In this document: piece by piece, positions 17,634-27,235 of the stretch
Layout of the letters: each line of letters opens with the position of its first letter
Numbering within the stretch: position 1 is the stretch's first letter
Source of the DNA: Fluviicola chungangensis
Lineage (GTDB): Bacteria > Bacteroidota > Bacteroidia > Flavobacteriales_D > Crocinitomicaceae
Direction of reading: 5' to 3'
Length of the DNA stretch: 64,000 nt
Assembly (NCBI RefSeq): GCF_007558725.1
Contig: NZ_VLPL01000001.1
Coordinates: 373,984-437,983 of the forward strand
Notes under the pieces: model-generated
What the model saw: the letters and a program-made list of their open reading frames with translations, nothing else
Database searches by the model: none
Told to the model about the DNA's origin: nothing
Made by a program: the position numbers and the translations under genes

Positions 17634-18917
17634 ATGAGTAATGCATTGGGGAACCATATTCTTGTTGAGTTTATGGGGTGCGATCCGCACATTATGAATG
17701 ATGTATCTTCTATCGAACGCGACATGGTCGACGCGGCATTGAAAGCAGGTGCAACTGTGATTAATTCTACATTCCACCATTTTTCTCCCTACGGAGTTTC
17801 CGGTGTAGTGGTAATTCAAGAAAGCCATTTGGCAATTCATACATGGCCGGAATACGGTTATGCTGCTGTGGATCTGTTCACTTGCGGGGAAATGGATGCC
17901 TGGATTTCATTTGATTACCTGAAGGAGTGTTTTGGTGCCAAGAACTATTCTGCTTTGGAAATGAAGCGTGGAGCAGTTCAGTTATTAACAAGAAATGACT
18001 TTGATATTTCTTCGATGCGTCAGAAAGCAAGTGAGTGGTCCAACCCGGAAATGTATACACGCAATGTATGGTTTACCGATAAAGATGACAACCAGGCCTT
18101 GTCTTTGCGCTACACAGGAGAAGTATTCTTCGATGTGCAATCCCCGTTCCAGCGTGTACGCATCCTGGAATCTCCGAAATACGGCAAGCTGCTGACTTTG
18201 GATGACATGTTCATGACTACGGAAAAAGATGAATTCCATTACCATGAAATGATCTCCCACCCTGCTATGTTTACCCACGGAAATGCAAAAAACATCCTGG
18301 TGATCGGTGGTGGTGACGGAGGAACTGTTCGTGAATTCCTTCGCCACGAAGGTGTTGAGAAAGTGACGATGGTAGAGATCGACGGAGAAGTCATTAAAGC
18401 ATGTAAAGAGCATTTACCTTCGATTGCAGCTTCCTTTGATCATCCGAAATTGAACCTGATCGTAGGCGACGGAATTGCTTTTGCGAAAGAAGCTGCCAAT
18501 GAATCCTTTGATTTGGTAATCGTTGATGGATCTGATCCGGTCGGACCTGCTGAAGGATTGTTCTCGGTAGAATTCTACAGAAATTGTCACCGTATTTTGA
18601 AACCGGGTGGAATCCTGGTCGCTCAGGGTGAATCACCGAAATTTAACGAACAGGCATTTACTGAATTGAATATTACGCTGCAACACATTTTCGGGAAAGA
18701 AAATGCACCGGTTTCCTTATTTTTTGTTCCGACGTATCCAACAGGAATGTGGAGTTTCCAATACGGGTTAAAGGGAAGTGCACAACCCAAAGCCATTACA
18801 AACGAAGCTGAAATAGAGAACTTTGTGAATGCGAAAGGATTGAAATACTACAATTCCGATATTCACAAAGCAAGTTTTGCTTTACCTAATTTCGTGAAAA
18901 GCCTGATTAATGGATAA
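17634..18917 (+). CDS. speE: Fused S-adenosylmethionine decarboxylase-spermidine synthase (SpeD-SpeE)
   Basis: The 427-residue protein joins two enzymes of spermidine synthesis. Residues about 1-120 are a prokaryotic AdoMet decarboxylase with the self-processing site [11 protein letters not shown]; Ser64 should become the pyruvoyl group. Residues about 140-427 are spermidine synthase, with the AdoMet-binding-like motif [14 protein letters not shown] (about 222-235) and the catalytic [12 protein letters not shown] (Asp298/Asp301). The first half makes decarboxylated AdoMet and the second uses it as aminopropyl donor to putrescine. Both halves look complete with no frameshift. The 3' end overlaps the ureohydrolase gene by 8 bases, indicating translational coupling. 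Such fusions are known in some bacteria. Confidence 0.93.
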   Translation: MSNALGNHILVEFMGCDPHIMNDVSSIERDMVDAALKAGATVINSTFHHFSPYGVSGVVVIQESHLAIHTWPEYGYAAVDLFTCGEMDAWISFDYLKECFGAKNYSALEMKRGAVQLLTRNDFDISSMRQKASEWSNPEMYTRNVWFTDKDDNQALSLRYTGEVFFDVQSPFQRVRILESPKYGKLLTLDDMFMTTEKDEFHYHEMISHPAMFTHGNAKNILVIGGGDGGTVREFLRHEGVEKVTMVEIDGEVIKACKEHLPSIAASFDHPKLNLIVGDGIAFAKEAANESFDLVIVDGSDPVGPAEGLFSVEFYRNCHRILKPGGILVAQGESPKFNEQAFTELNITLQHIFGKENAPVSLFFVPTYPTGMWSFQYGLKGSAQPKAITNEAEIENFVNAKGLKYYNSDIHKASFALPNFVKSLING

Positions 18918-19962
18918 GTCAAAGAAATTTGATCCAAACGGAGTAGGAATTGCAAACGGGAACATTTTTGGCTTTCCCGTAGAGGAACAACAGGCAGACA
19001 TTGTAATCATTCCGGTTCCATGGGACGCAACAGCGTCCTACGGAAAAGGAACCAGTGACGGACCGAAAGCAATCCTGGATGCAAGCACCCAACTGGATTT
19101 TTATCATCCGCAGTTACCGGAAGCCTGGAATACGCAAGTATTCATGACTCCGATTTCTTCCGAAATGAAGCAAATCAATGATCAGATGTGTATCGACACG
19201 GTTCAGTACATTGGTTTCCTGGAAGAAGGTGGCGAACTGGAGGAAAACAGTCCGTTCCACGAAGTACTTGAAAAAGTCAATGCAACCTCAGATCTTTTGC
19301 GAACGAATTTAAAAGAACGGGCGACCAAATTGCTTGCTGAAAATAAAATCGTGGCCGTGCTCGGAGGAGAACACAGTACACCTTTAGGTTTAATGGAAGC
19401 TTTAAATGATTTGGGGCAACCTTTTGGAATTCTTCAGATTGATGCACATGCAGATTTAAGAGAAGCTTACGAGGGATTTCAGCAATCACACGCAAGTATC
19501 ATGTATAATGTGCTGCAATCATGTAATAACCTGCAGAAATTGGTACAGGTAGGAATTCGTGATATTGCGCACTCGGAAGTACTTCTTTCCGATTCGGACC
19601 CACGTGTAAAAACATTCTACGACTGGGATTTGAAGAAAGGTCAGTTTGAAGGTCAGACCTGGAAAGAACAGGTTTCCATGATCCTGAATGAATTACCCGA
19701 TCGCGTGTATATTTCATTTGATATCGACGGACTACTCCCTTCCCTTTGCCCGAATACAGGAACCCCGGTAGTCGGCGGATTTGAACTGGAACAAGTTAAT
19801 TACCTGTTCTTCCAATTGGTTGAATCAGGCAGAAAAATCATTGGGTTCGACCTCAATGAAGTTTCTCCCGGAAACACTGGTGATTGGGACGCGAACGTGG
19901 GCGCAAGAGCCCTTTGGAATCTGGTTTGTGCTGCGGAAAAAAGCAGAAAGTTAAACTACTGA
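18910..19962 (+). CDS. Agmatinase/ureohydrolase family protein
   Basis: The 350-residue protein carries the binuclear manganese signature of the arginase/agmatinase family: GGEHS (His155), DAHADLRE (Asp178, His180, Asp182) and [10 protein letters not shown] (Asp271, Asp273). Such enzymes remove urea from agmatine, arginine or related guanidino compounds. Overlap with the SpeD-SpeE gene makes agmatinase, which gives putrescine for the synthase, the most sensible role. The insertion at about residues 80-140 is longer than in E. coli SpeB. The loop after the DxD ligands reads [12 protein letters not shown], whereas agmatinases commonly have DxLDPAFAPGTG, so specificity should be tested. Confidence 0.85.
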   Translation: MDKSKKFDPNGVGIANGNIFGFPVEEQQADIVIIPVPWDATASYGKGTSDGPKAILDASTQLDFYHPQLPEAWNTQVFMTPISSEMKQINDQMCIDTVQYIGFLEEGGELEENSPFHEVLEKVNATSDLLRTNLKERATKLLAENKIVAVLGGEHSTPLGLMEALNDLGQPFGILQIDAHADLREAYEGFQQSHASIMYNVLQSCNNLQKLVQVGIRDIAHSEVLLSDSDPRVKTFYDWDLKKGQFEGQTWKEQVSMILNELPDRVYISFDIDGLLPSLCPNTGTPVVGGFELEQVNYLFFQLVESGRKIIGFDLNEVSPGNTGDWDANVGARALWNLVCAAEKSRKLNY

Positions 19963-19987
19963 TATTTCCCTTTAAACAGGGAAGGAA

Positions 19988-20022
19988 ACACCTGAAGAAA
20001 AATAGGCTTCAGGTGTTTTTTT
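19988..20022 (+). terminator. Rho-independent terminator after the polyamine genes
   Basis: ACACCTGAAG (19988-19997) pairs perfectly with CTTCAGGTGT (20007-20016), followed by six T. Confidence 0.9.
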
Positions 20023-20054
20023 ATTTATATATTCGTGTCGTATAACGGAAAGAA

Positions 20055-23000
20055 ATGTTGAAAAACAAAGGGCTACTTATATTAATTCTATTTACTGTTC
20101 ATTTTGCGGTGCTTTCCTCTGCTCAGAACATTACCCTGCAGGGAAGAATTAATACCAAACATTTTTCCATCAATGACTACGGTAGCGCGGGCCAGATCTG
20201 GACAGGTTTACAGTCCGCCAACGGAAATGTTCTCTTCGGAAACAGGCAGGATATCTTGTCCTTCAACGGTATCGAATGGTCCAAGATCAAAACAGATTCT
20301 GAAAAAACTCAAAAAAACATCCAGGAAAGTTGCACCGAAACCTATGTTTCCAAGTTATACCTGGCTTCCGACGACCGCGTGTATGTTGGACGGGATAATA
20401 ATTTCGGATACCTGGATTACTCAAGTAAAGGTGAATTAGTCTATTATCCTGTTTTTTACGGCGGACTAAAAAACAATATCGGGCAGGTTTGGAACATCTT
20501 TGAATTGGGAGATAATTCCATTCTTTTCGTTGCTGAAAAAGGATTGTATGTGTTCAAAAACGGAAAAGCTGCTGCATTACAGCTTCCTGTTGCTTTCCAG
20601 GAATTGGAATGTAAAACATCCTGTCGTGTACTCAATGGTGTATTACTGACATTTCAATCAAAAGCAGAATTCAAATCCCGGAAAGAAAACTACCTCTATT
20701 ATGACGTGGTGAATTCAAAACTGAAAGAACTTAAACTTCCGCTTTCTGTTCACATCAAAAATATCCGGGGAAGTTTTCAAATTGACAACGTATGGTACAT
20801 TGTTGATGCCCGAAGTAAAGTCTTCAGTGTCAGCAGCACAGGTGCTAATTCACAACACTGGGATTCTGTTCCCCGATCAAAATTCCCTTGTCTGAGCAAA
20901 TACTTTGTAAATACTGTTACGAAAGCGGGAAACTACTTGTTGGTCAGTACTGAAAACGACGGGTTGGTAATCGGAGATCTGTCAGGCAAGATCATTCGGG
21001 AATATAACCTGGAAGACGACCTGGCAAACCTGACGATCAATCAGTCTTTTTTCGATAATGACTTTAACTTGTGGCTGTGTTTGGGAAATGGAATTCAGTT
21101 TATTGAAACCGGCTCACCCCTCTCCTATTTTCACAAGAACGAAGGAGTCACCTCACAGATTGAAACCATTGATTTTAACTCCGGAATTCCACTGATCGGA
21201 ACCCACAACGGGATCATCTCTCCTCAAAGAAACGAATCCGGGACCAAACTCCTTCCTTTCGGTTCATTGAATGAAATTATTTTTGATATTGAGACGATCA
21301 AAACCCGGACAGGAAACAAATCCATGGTCATCGGGTACAATGGAGTATTTGATCTGAATACTACTACTACCAAACATGTTTCGGCATCGTATCAATATGC
21401 CATTGCGTTTGAAAAAAATCCGAAAGATCCCAATTCCATTTACCTCACACTGGAAGGAGGATTGGCAAAATTAAACCTGTTGCCAAACGGAAAATGGGAA
21501 TACGAAGAACTGGTCGGAGATGCCGGAGGAGAAACCGTTAGCCTCGCCTACCTGCACAACAACGTTTTCTTCAGTATCCGTTCAAAAGGAGTCGGAATCT
21601 ATAATTTGGCTACAAAAAAATTCAAAACCGTAACGATTCCAAGCCTGAGCAAAGAAGATCAAAACAACAATTTCTACGTGGAGGAATTCAAAGGTCAGAT
21701 TTTTGTCGGGACAGCCAATGGCATGTTTGTTTACAACGAGAAAACCGGTAAAATAGATCCCTTCGAACCGGCAAAAGTGTTTAAAACAAAAAATTACAAG
21801 AACACCATTCACCGGATTATCAACGTGAACAACGAACAACTGTGGGTCGTTATATACCAGGATAAAAAAGACGGGAAATTTGAGAATATTTTTGGCTGGT
21901 TTGAAAAACGCGGTTCCGAATGGGAATGGACAGCCTGGCCGCTTACGGGTTTAAAGAATGCGGGATTGGTCTTCGCCGTTGAAAAGAATCCGTTGGCAAA
22001 TGAAGTGTGGATCGGGGCAAACGACGGCCTGTTTATTTTGAACCTCGATGCGATCCGCAAAAATCGCAACCCTTTCAAAGTTCAAATCGATCGCTTTGAA
22101 GTCAACGGAAAAAACTTCCTTTACGACGTATCAAAAAGTAAAAAGCCAGAAGGTTTAAACTATTCTCAAAATTCCTTTAAGCTCATTTTTCACGCCAATT
22201 CGTTCTCCTGCCTTGGCCCGACAACTTTCAGCTATAAACTCGAAGGATTCAGCGATCAATGGTCGCAATGGTCTCCGCTCAACTTTGCCAATTTCGAAAA
22301 GATTCCGGAAGGAACTTATACATTTAAAGTAAAAGCAAAATCAGCTTATGGAATCGAAAGCGAAGTCTTAACTTACGAAGTAATCGTCTTTCCTCCCTGG
22401 TACAGAACTGTTTGGGCATACATTTTCTATGTCATCGTTTTGATATTCCTCATTTATGCGGTTGTGCAACTGTCGCTTCAACGGGTGAAAAGCCAAAATC
22501 AAAAACTGGAATTGATCGTCCAGGAACGGACAAAAGAGATTGCTGAACAAAACCATCAGTTAGAGATCCAGAAAGAGGAAATTACGACGAAAACAATGGA
22601 TATCCTGGACAGTATCCATTATGCAAAGCGCATTCAATCGACAATTCTTCCAACTACTTCCCGACTGAATGAATTGTTCAGACAACATTTTGTGTTTTAT
22701 CGCCCGAAAGACATTGTATCAGGAGATTTTTACTGGGCAAGAGAAGTTCAGGGTAAAGTCATTTTCTCTGCAGTGGATTGTACCGGACACGGAGTTCCGG
22801 GTGCACTGGTAAGTATTGTTGGTAACAACGGATTACTTCGTGCGATCAATGAATTTAAGCTCACAGAGCCGAATGACATCCTGAACAAACTCCGCGAAAT
22901 TGTTATCGATGCATTCCGTGCGGAGGGTCAATCCGATGTAAAAGACGGAATGGACATTGCGCTGTGTTCGATTGATCAGGAAACAGGACTCTTAAAATTC

Positions 23001-23366
23001 TCCGGAGCCAATAACGAATGTGTCATCATTCGCAACGGGGAGATCATTGAATTAAAACCAAATAAACAGCCGATCGGCCAATTTATCGATGCAAAACCGT
23101 TTACTGTTGAGGAATTCCAGTTGGAACACGGAGATTGCGTATACCTGTACACCGATGGATATGTAGACCAATTTGGTGGCGACCGTTTGAAAAAGTTCAA
23201 ATCCAGACCATTTAAAGCATTACTGGCTACAATTTATCAAATGGACATGAATGAACAATACAAAGAAATACAGCGAACATTTGATGCTTGGAAACACGAT
23301 GTGGATCAGGTAGATGATGTCTGTGTATTTGCCGTAAAATATATAAAACATTCGCATGAGAGCTAA
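20055..23366 (+). CDS. Propeller-sensor SpoIIE-type serine phosphatase, 1103 aa
   Basis: A signal peptide (about 1-23) leads into a large periplasmic region (about 30-690) of two-component-regulator-type propeller repeats (motifs such as EVWIGANDGLFILN), then a Y_Y_Y-like domain (about 695-775, SYKLEGFSDQWSQW), one membrane span (about 785-808), a coiled-coil linker (about 815-860) and a cytoplasmic PP2C/SpoIIE phosphatase (about 880-1098: FSAVDCTGHGVPGALVS, KDGMDIALCSID, LYTDGYVDQFGG). SpoIIE-type enzymes remove phosphate from Ser/Thr, often on anti-anti-sigma factors. The usual histidine kinase end of such propeller sensors is replaced by the phosphatase. The gene overlaps the next by 11 bases. 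Confidence 0.88.
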   Translation: MLKNKGLLILILFTVHFAVLSSAQNITLQGRINTKHFSINDYGSAGQIWTGLQSANGNVLFGNRQDILSFNGIEWSKIKTDSEKTQKNIQESCTETYVSKLYLASDDRVYVGRDNNFGYLDYSSKGELVYYPVFYGGLKNNIGQVWNIFELGDNSILFVAEKGLYVFKNGKAAALQLPVAFQELECKTSCRVLNGVLLTFQSKAEFKSRKENYLYYDVVNSKLKELKLPLSVHIKNIRGSFQIDNVWYIVDARSKVFSVSSTGANSQHWDSVPRSKFPCLSKYFVNTVTKAGNYLLVSTENDGLVIGDLSGKIIREYNLEDDLANLTINQSFFDNDFNLWLCLGNGIQFIETGSPLSYFHKNEGVTSQIETIDFNSGIPLIGTHNGIISPQRNESGTKLLPFGSLNEIIFDIETIKTRTGNKSMVIGYNGVFDLNTTTTKHVSASYQYAIAFEKNPKDPNSIYLTLEGGLAKLNLLPNGKWEYEELVGDAGGETVSLAYLHNNVFFSIRSKGVGIYNLATKKFKTVTIPSLSKEDQNNNFYVEEFKGQIFVGTANGMFVYNEKTGKIDPFEPAKVFKTKNYKNTIHRIINVNNEQLWVVIYQDKKDGKFENIFGWFEKRGSEWEWTAWPLTGLKNAGLVFAVEKNPLANEVWIGANDGLFILNLDAIRKNRNPFKVQIDRFEVNGKNFLYDVSKSKKPEGLNYSQNSFKLIFHANSFSCLGPTTFSYKLEGFSDQWSQWSPLNFANFEKIPEGTYTFKVKAKSAYGIESEVLTYEVIVFPPWYRTVWAYIFYVIVLIFLIYAVVQLSLQRVKSQNQKLELIVQERTKEIAEQNHQLEIQKEEITTKTMDILDSIHYAKRIQSTILPTTSRLNELFRQHFVFYRPKDIVSGDFYWAREVQGKVIFSAVDCTGHGVPGALVSIVGNNGLLRAINEFKLTEPNDILNKLREIVIDAFRAEGQSDVKDGMDIALCSIDQETGLLKFSGANNECVIIRNGEIIELKPNKQPIGQFIDAKPFTVEEFQLEHGDCVYLYTDGYVDQFGGDRLKKFKSRPFKALLATIYQMDMNEQYKEIQRTFDAWKHDVDQVDDVCVFAVKYIKHSHES

Positions 23367-23874
23367 ATGGCCCGCATTGTTGGCATGGGTGTTTCTGGCA
23401 CTCATGATCTTACTTCTCCTGGGATGGAGTGAATTCTCCTGGAAATTGACAAAAGTACTTCCATTCTTTATCAGTTGCCTGTTTCTGTTCTTTCAGTTTT
23501 TGACCGTCAGCAGAATCAGCTCGAAAACCTTTCGCCTGATCAATATCTCCTTACTGACTGTCCAGGTATTGTTTCTGACATCCTTTTTATTCTCTCTTGT
23601 GGAAATCAACCAAATCTGGAAATTCAACATGCTGTTCTTACTTGCTGCAACACATGTATATTTACTTGATCTCAATAATCGGTTTATTCAAAAACGCTTG
23701 TTTTCCAAATGGCTGCTGCTGGTTTTGCTAGTGATCAGTTTATTTGCGTTCCTGTTTATCGACAAATCACCGTACTTAATGAACATAGGCTTTATCAGTG
23801 CCATTATTTCCGGGTTGATCGTATTGATGAATATCTTTTTGTTCAACCCTAAGAGAGAGCAGCTAAACAATTAA
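23356..23874 (+). CDS. Membrane protein coupled to the phosphatase gene
   Basis: The 172-residue protein is strongly hydrophobic with about six membrane spans (near residues 7-25, 32-48, 60-80, 90-105, 118-136 and 143-162) and short polar loops, the last rich in Asn/Lys. I do not recognise the family. Its start lies inside the end of the phosphatase gene (11-base overlap), so both are made from one message and translation is probably coupled. It may be a membrane partner of the sensor, but no domain supports that. Confidence 0.7.
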   Translation: MRAKWPALLAWVFLALMILLLLGWSEFSWKLTKVLPFFISCLFLFFQFLTVSRISSKTFRLINISLLTVQVLFLTSFLFSLVEINQIWKFNMLFLLAATHVYLLDLNNRFIQKRLFSKWLLLVLLVISLFAFLFIDKSPYLMNIGFISAIISGLIVLMNIFLFNPKREQLNN

Positions 23875-23883
23875 CACTTGGGA

Positions 23884-23960
23884 GCCACCTCCCTTAATCC
23901 CTTCTCAAGGAGGGAAACCCAAATCAGCTCCTCCCTTGAGGGAGGATAAAGGAGGGTGGC
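23884..23960. repeat. REP-like imperfect inverted repeat
   Basis: The arms (about 23884-23914 and 23928-23960) read GCCACC-TCCCTTAATCCCTT and, reversed, GCCACCCTCCTTTATCCTCC, each containing a smaller inner palindrome around CTCAAGG / CCTTGAGG. It fills the gap between two convergent genes. G+C-rich intergenic palindromes of this CCTCCTTTATCCTCC type recur in many Bacteroidota genomes. It could fold into a stable hairpin and end transcription from both sides. Confidence 0.7.
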
Positions 23961-23972
23961 AAAAGAAGAACT

Positions 23973-24884
23973 CTATTCTCCTTTCACATACGTCCCGATT
24001 GCATACAATCGTTTTAACCAGTATTCGGAATCTTCAATATTTGTAATGATCACTCCTTTGCTGGAACTTGCATGAATCATTGTTAGCGGTTCTCCTTTAG
24101 CGGAGACAATAATTCCCACATGAGAAATTCCCGAACCGTTATTGAAAAACACCAAATCGCCTTTTTGTGCGTTTTTCTGCTTCACTTTTGCAGATGAATT
24201 ATACTGATCTTCTGCCCTTCTGTCCAATGTTACTTTGAATTCTTTCATAACATAGCAGGTAAAACCACTACAATCAAATCCATTTGCATCTGCTCCTGCC
24301 CATTTGTAAGGAACACCGATGTATTTCTTTGCGTATTTCACAATTTTCTCCCGTTCTTCGGTAGTTGCTGCAGTTTCTTTGATTTCCGGTGCATCCACAG
24401 TCGGTGAATGAATTTCTCCCGGAATATCCAGATCAGGGATGCGGTCAAATAATCCGAATAGGATTTGCTGGATCTCGTCGTACTTGGCCTGTTGCCCTTC
24501 CGATTTATAAGCCAAAGCCTTTTGTACCAAATCCCGCTTCAATTGAGAAACGTGATTCAAATGCGTATTAAATACTTTGATCCCATCCGGAGAAGCCAAA
24601 ACCTGGCTGAACAACTCCCTGGCTTCCTGTAAGGCTTTCGGATGAAATTCTGCCCACAATCCTTTATCCGCTAATTGAAAGAGTGCCAGGCTTTTGTAGA
24701 ATTCAGGCTTAAATGAATAGTCGTAATCAGGCTGGTCCAACAAGCGATTTGCTTTGCGCAAAACCATTTTATAATGCCCCTGATCATATAAGACTTCCAG
24801 CTTATCCAAAGCTTTTACTTGCCCGAAAGAAGTAAATGAACCTAAGACGAGGGCGGTCAATAAGATTGCTTTCAACTGTTTCAT
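23973..24884 (-). CDS. Secreted NlpC/P60 peptidoglycan hydrolase
   Basis: A signal peptide (about 1-21, GSFTSFGQ) precedes a helical region of about 140 residues with TPR-like character (VLYDQGHYKMVLRKANRLL), then an NlpC/P60 domain (about 175-300). The catalytic set is present: Cys205 in GFDCSGF, His255 in SHVGI and a polar third residue around His271 in MIHASSS. Such enzymes cleave the D-Glu-mDAP bond of peptidoglycan stems. The Tyr/Lys-rich YIGVPYKWAG stretch is the usual substrate-groove sequence. The gene stands alone, convergent to the phosphatase pair. Confidence 0.9.
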   Translation of the reverse strand: MKQLKAILLTALVLGSFTSFGQVKALDKLEVLYDQGHYKMVLRKANRLLDQPDYDYSFKPEFYKSLALFQLADKGLWAEFHPKALQEARELFSQVLASPDGIKVFNTHLNHVSQLKRDLVQKALAYKSEGQQAKYDEIQQILFGLFDRIPDLDIPGEIHSPTVDAPEIKETAATTEEREKIVKYAKKYIGVPYKWAGADANGFDCSGFTCYVMKEFKVTLDRRAEDQYNSSAKVKQKNAQKGDLVFFNNGSGISHVGIIVSAKGEPLTMIHASSSKGVIITNIEDSEYWLKRLYAIGTYVKGE

Positions 24885-25043
24885 ATCAGAACTATACGTT
24901 TTAAAATTACAAAAAGCACTGCTTTATTGGCTGAATAAAAGACCAACATCGGATTGTTGGTAACTCCGGATTCAAATTATCTTTTTTTAACACGATTCAC
25001 GAACTTCGACTGTATCAGACAAGTTGATTGAACGTTTTATCAT

Positions 25044-25051
25044 TATATTAG
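25044..25051 (+). promoter_or_regulatory. Possible -7 element (TATATTAG) of ctpA
   Basis: TATATTAG is one base from TAnnTTTG. A TTG at 25024-25026 lies 17 bases upstream, a little short of the usual spacing. The start codon is at 25070. Confidence 0.35.
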
Positions 25052-25069
25052 TATCCTTAAGAAAATTGT

Positions 25070-26683
25070 ATGAAATACGGTGGTGTTTTGTTGATCCTTG
25101 GATTAAGTATCAACTCCTTTATATCTTTCGCTCAAAAAGTTCCGACTGAACCGAAATCTCCTTCAAATGGTCAGCGCTTAGATGAAATTTTCACATATGT
25201 AGATAAATTGTATGTTGATCCGGTAAACGATAAAGAGTTGATGGATGCAGCAATAGTAGCTATGCTCGAGAAATTGGATCCGCACACGGTGTATATTCCC
25301 AAAGATGAAGTGGATGCAGCCAATGTGGCAATCGACGGAAGTTTTGTTGGAATCGGGGTTCGCTTCCAGATCCTGAAAGACACGCTCATGGTCGTCGAAA
25401 CCATTGTCGGCGGCCCATCTGAAAAACTGGGAATCCGTGCAGGTGATAAGATCGTTGCCATCGACGGACAAAGTGTCGCAGGTATCGGGTTAAAGAACAA
25501 CCAGGTACGCGAGAAACTGCTGGGTGAAGCCGGAACGAAAGTGCGCGTTGACATTATGCGAAAAGCACAGAAGAAACTGATCAATTATATCATTACAAGA
25601 GATAAAGTCCCTGTAAATTCTGTCGATTGTGCTTACATGGTAAGCCCGAAGATCGGTTATTTAAAACTCACCTCGTTCTCACGCAGTTCTCATGATGAAA
25701 TCAAAAAGGGACTGGACAAACTGAAAGCACGCGGAATGGAGAGTCTGATCCTTGATTTGCAGGGAAATGGAGGCGGTTTACTGTACGCCGCTCAATTGAT
25801 CGCTGACGAATTTTTATCCGACAATAAGCTAATCGTTTATTCCGAAGGGCGTGCTCAGCCCCGACAGGATTTAAATGCAGGAAGGAGCGGTTCCTGGGAA
25901 AAGGGAAAAGTAATCGTTTTAATCGATGACAACTCGGCCTCTGCTTCCGAAATCCTTTCCGGAGCTATCCAGGATTGGGATCGCGGTTTAATTGTGGGAA
26001 GAAGAAGTTATGGAAAAGGATTGGTTCAAAGACCCATTGATCTTTCGGATGGTTCCCAGATGCGTCTGACTATTGCCCGTTACTTCACTCCTTCCGGACG
26101 TTTTATTCAGCGTTCGTACGAAAACATTGATGATTATAAAAACGAATACATGCGTCGGTTCATGCATGGCGAATTTTCTCATCTCGATAGCATCAAACTT
26201 CCCGATTCATTAAAATTTGAAACACGTGTTACCAAAAGAGCGGTGTACGGCGGAGGTGGTATTATGCCGGACTTCTTTGTTCCGATTGATACTTCCGAAA
26301 TCACAGATCTGTATCGTAATACCATTCAAAATGGTGCATTCACAAGTTTTCCATTGACTTACGTGGATAAAAACAGAGATGATTTGCACAAAAAATATGA
26401 AACGGTAGACCAGTTCATTGCTAATTTTAAGGTCGATAAACAATTGATGGATGAATTCTTTGCGTACGTAAAAAAAGAAAACAAAGATTTTGAGTTTAAC
26501 GAAGATCAATACAAGATCAGTAAAGACATTATGGAATTGAGATTGAAAGCAACGATTGCCAATGATTTATATGGGATTGAAGCCTTTTACATGATCTACA
26601 ATAAAAAAAATGAAATTCTTCAAAAAGCAATTCAATTGCTGGAATCAAATGAATACGACAAACAAAAACTGGCATTAAACTAA
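25070..26683 (+). CDS. ctpA: S41 family C-terminal processing protease (CtpA)
   Basis: CtpA proteases are periplasmic Ser/Lys proteases that trim or degrade envelope proteins. The 537-residue protein has a signal peptide (about 1-21), a helical N-terminal part (SNGQRLDEIFTYVDKLYVDP), a PDZ domain (about 95-180, with GGPSEKLGIRAGDKIVAIDG) and the S41 catalytic domain. The dyad is Ser291 in NSASASEIL and Lys316 in RRSYGKGLVQ, 25 residues apart as in Prc. A helical C-terminal extension follows (about 415-537). The next gene begins one base after its stop codon, so the two form an operon. Confidence 0.93.
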   Translation: MKYGGVLLILGLSINSFISFAQKVPTEPKSPSNGQRLDEIFTYVDKLYVDPVNDKELMDAAIVAMLEKLDPHTVYIPKDEVDAANVAIDGSFVGIGVRFQILKDTLMVVETIVGGPSEKLGIRAGDKIVAIDGQSVAGIGLKNNQVREKLLGEAGTKVRVDIMRKAQKKLINYIITRDKVPVNSVDCAYMVSPKIGYLKLTSFSRSSHDEIKKGLDKLKARGMESLILDLQGNGGGLLYAAQLIADEFLSDNKLIVYSEGRAQPRQDLNAGRSGSWEKGKVIVLIDDNSASASEILSGAIQDWDRGLIVGRRSYGKGLVQRPIDLSDGSQMRLTIARYFTPSGRFIQRSYENIDDYKNEYMRRFMHGEFSHLDSIKLPDSLKFETRVTKRAVYGGGGIMPDFFVPIDTSEITDLYRNTIQNGAFTSFPLTYVDKNRDDLHKKYETVDQFIANFKVDKQLMDEFFAYVKKENKDFEFNEDQYKISKDIMELRLKATIANDLYGIEAFYMIYNKKNEILQKAIQLLESNEYDKQKLALN

Positions 26684-26684
26684 C

Positions 26685-27179
26685 ATGAAAAAAAAGAGTT
26701 TCTTTATCGGCCTTTTAATCTTAGGCGGAGCATTAAGCGCTTGTTCGGACACAGAAAAAGTAGACAAATCAGCAGAATTGGTAATGGAGGTCGCGGACGA
26801 TCCTGAAACGGTCAAAGCAAACGAACAAGCTTTAAAGGAATTAAAAGAGCAGCAACGGATCGAAGCAGCTTCCACCACATCTATGACGATTGACAAAGAA
26901 ATCCACGATTTCGGGAAAGTGGTTGATGGGGTAGAAAATCATTGTTCATTTACAGTAACGAATACAGGAGACAAACCATTGGTCCTTTCAGATGTAAAAG
27001 CCAGCTGCGGATGTACCACTCCGAGTAAGCCGGAAGGACCGATTGCTCCCGGGAAATCCGATAAGATTGAAGTCGGGTTTAAACCGAACGGGAAAGGTGT
27101 AAGCGAAAAAACCATTACGATCACTGCAAATACAGATCCGCGGATTACCGTGGTAAAGGTGAAAGCAGACGTACAATAA
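26685..27179 (+). CDS. DUF1573 lipoprotein
   Basis: The 164-residue protein has a lipoprotein signal (GGALSACSD, Cys about residue 20), a Lys/Glu-rich linker (about 22-65) and a C-terminal DUF1573 Ig-like domain (about 70-164). The domain carries the family marker SCGCT and starts HDFGKVVDG, ending with a beta strand VVKVKADV. DUF1573 lipoproteins are frequent in Bacteroidota and their role is not known. It is in an operon with ctpA (one-base gap); a role in envelope upkeep together with the protease is inference. Confidence 0.88.
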   Translation: MKKKSFFIGLLILGGALSACSDTEKVDKSAELVMEVADDPETVKANEQALKELKEQQRIEAASTTSMTIDKEIHDFGKVVDGVENHCSFTVTNTGDKPLVLSDVKASCGCTTPSKPEGPIAPGKSDKIEVGFKPNGKGVSEKTITITANTDPRITVVKVKADVQ

Positions 27180-27198
27180 TTGAAATTTATGCAAACAT

Positions 27199-27230
27199 AC
27201 GTAGGATAGCGATTAATCGCAACCCTACGT
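27199..27230. terminator. Bidirectional terminator hairpin between convergent genes
   Basis: ACGTAGG (27199-27205) pairs with CCTACGT (27224-27230), with a second inner stem GCGATT/AATCGC (27209-27220). It lies between the DUF1573 gene and the convergent 27236 gene, with T-rich sequence following on the plus strand. Confidence 0.65.
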
Positions 27231-27235
27231 GTTTA

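Noticed and set aside
20055-23366. Hybrid two-component histidine kinase
   Set aside because: The propeller suggests it, but the C-terminus has PP2C/SpoIIE motifs and no HisKA, HATPase or receiver domain.
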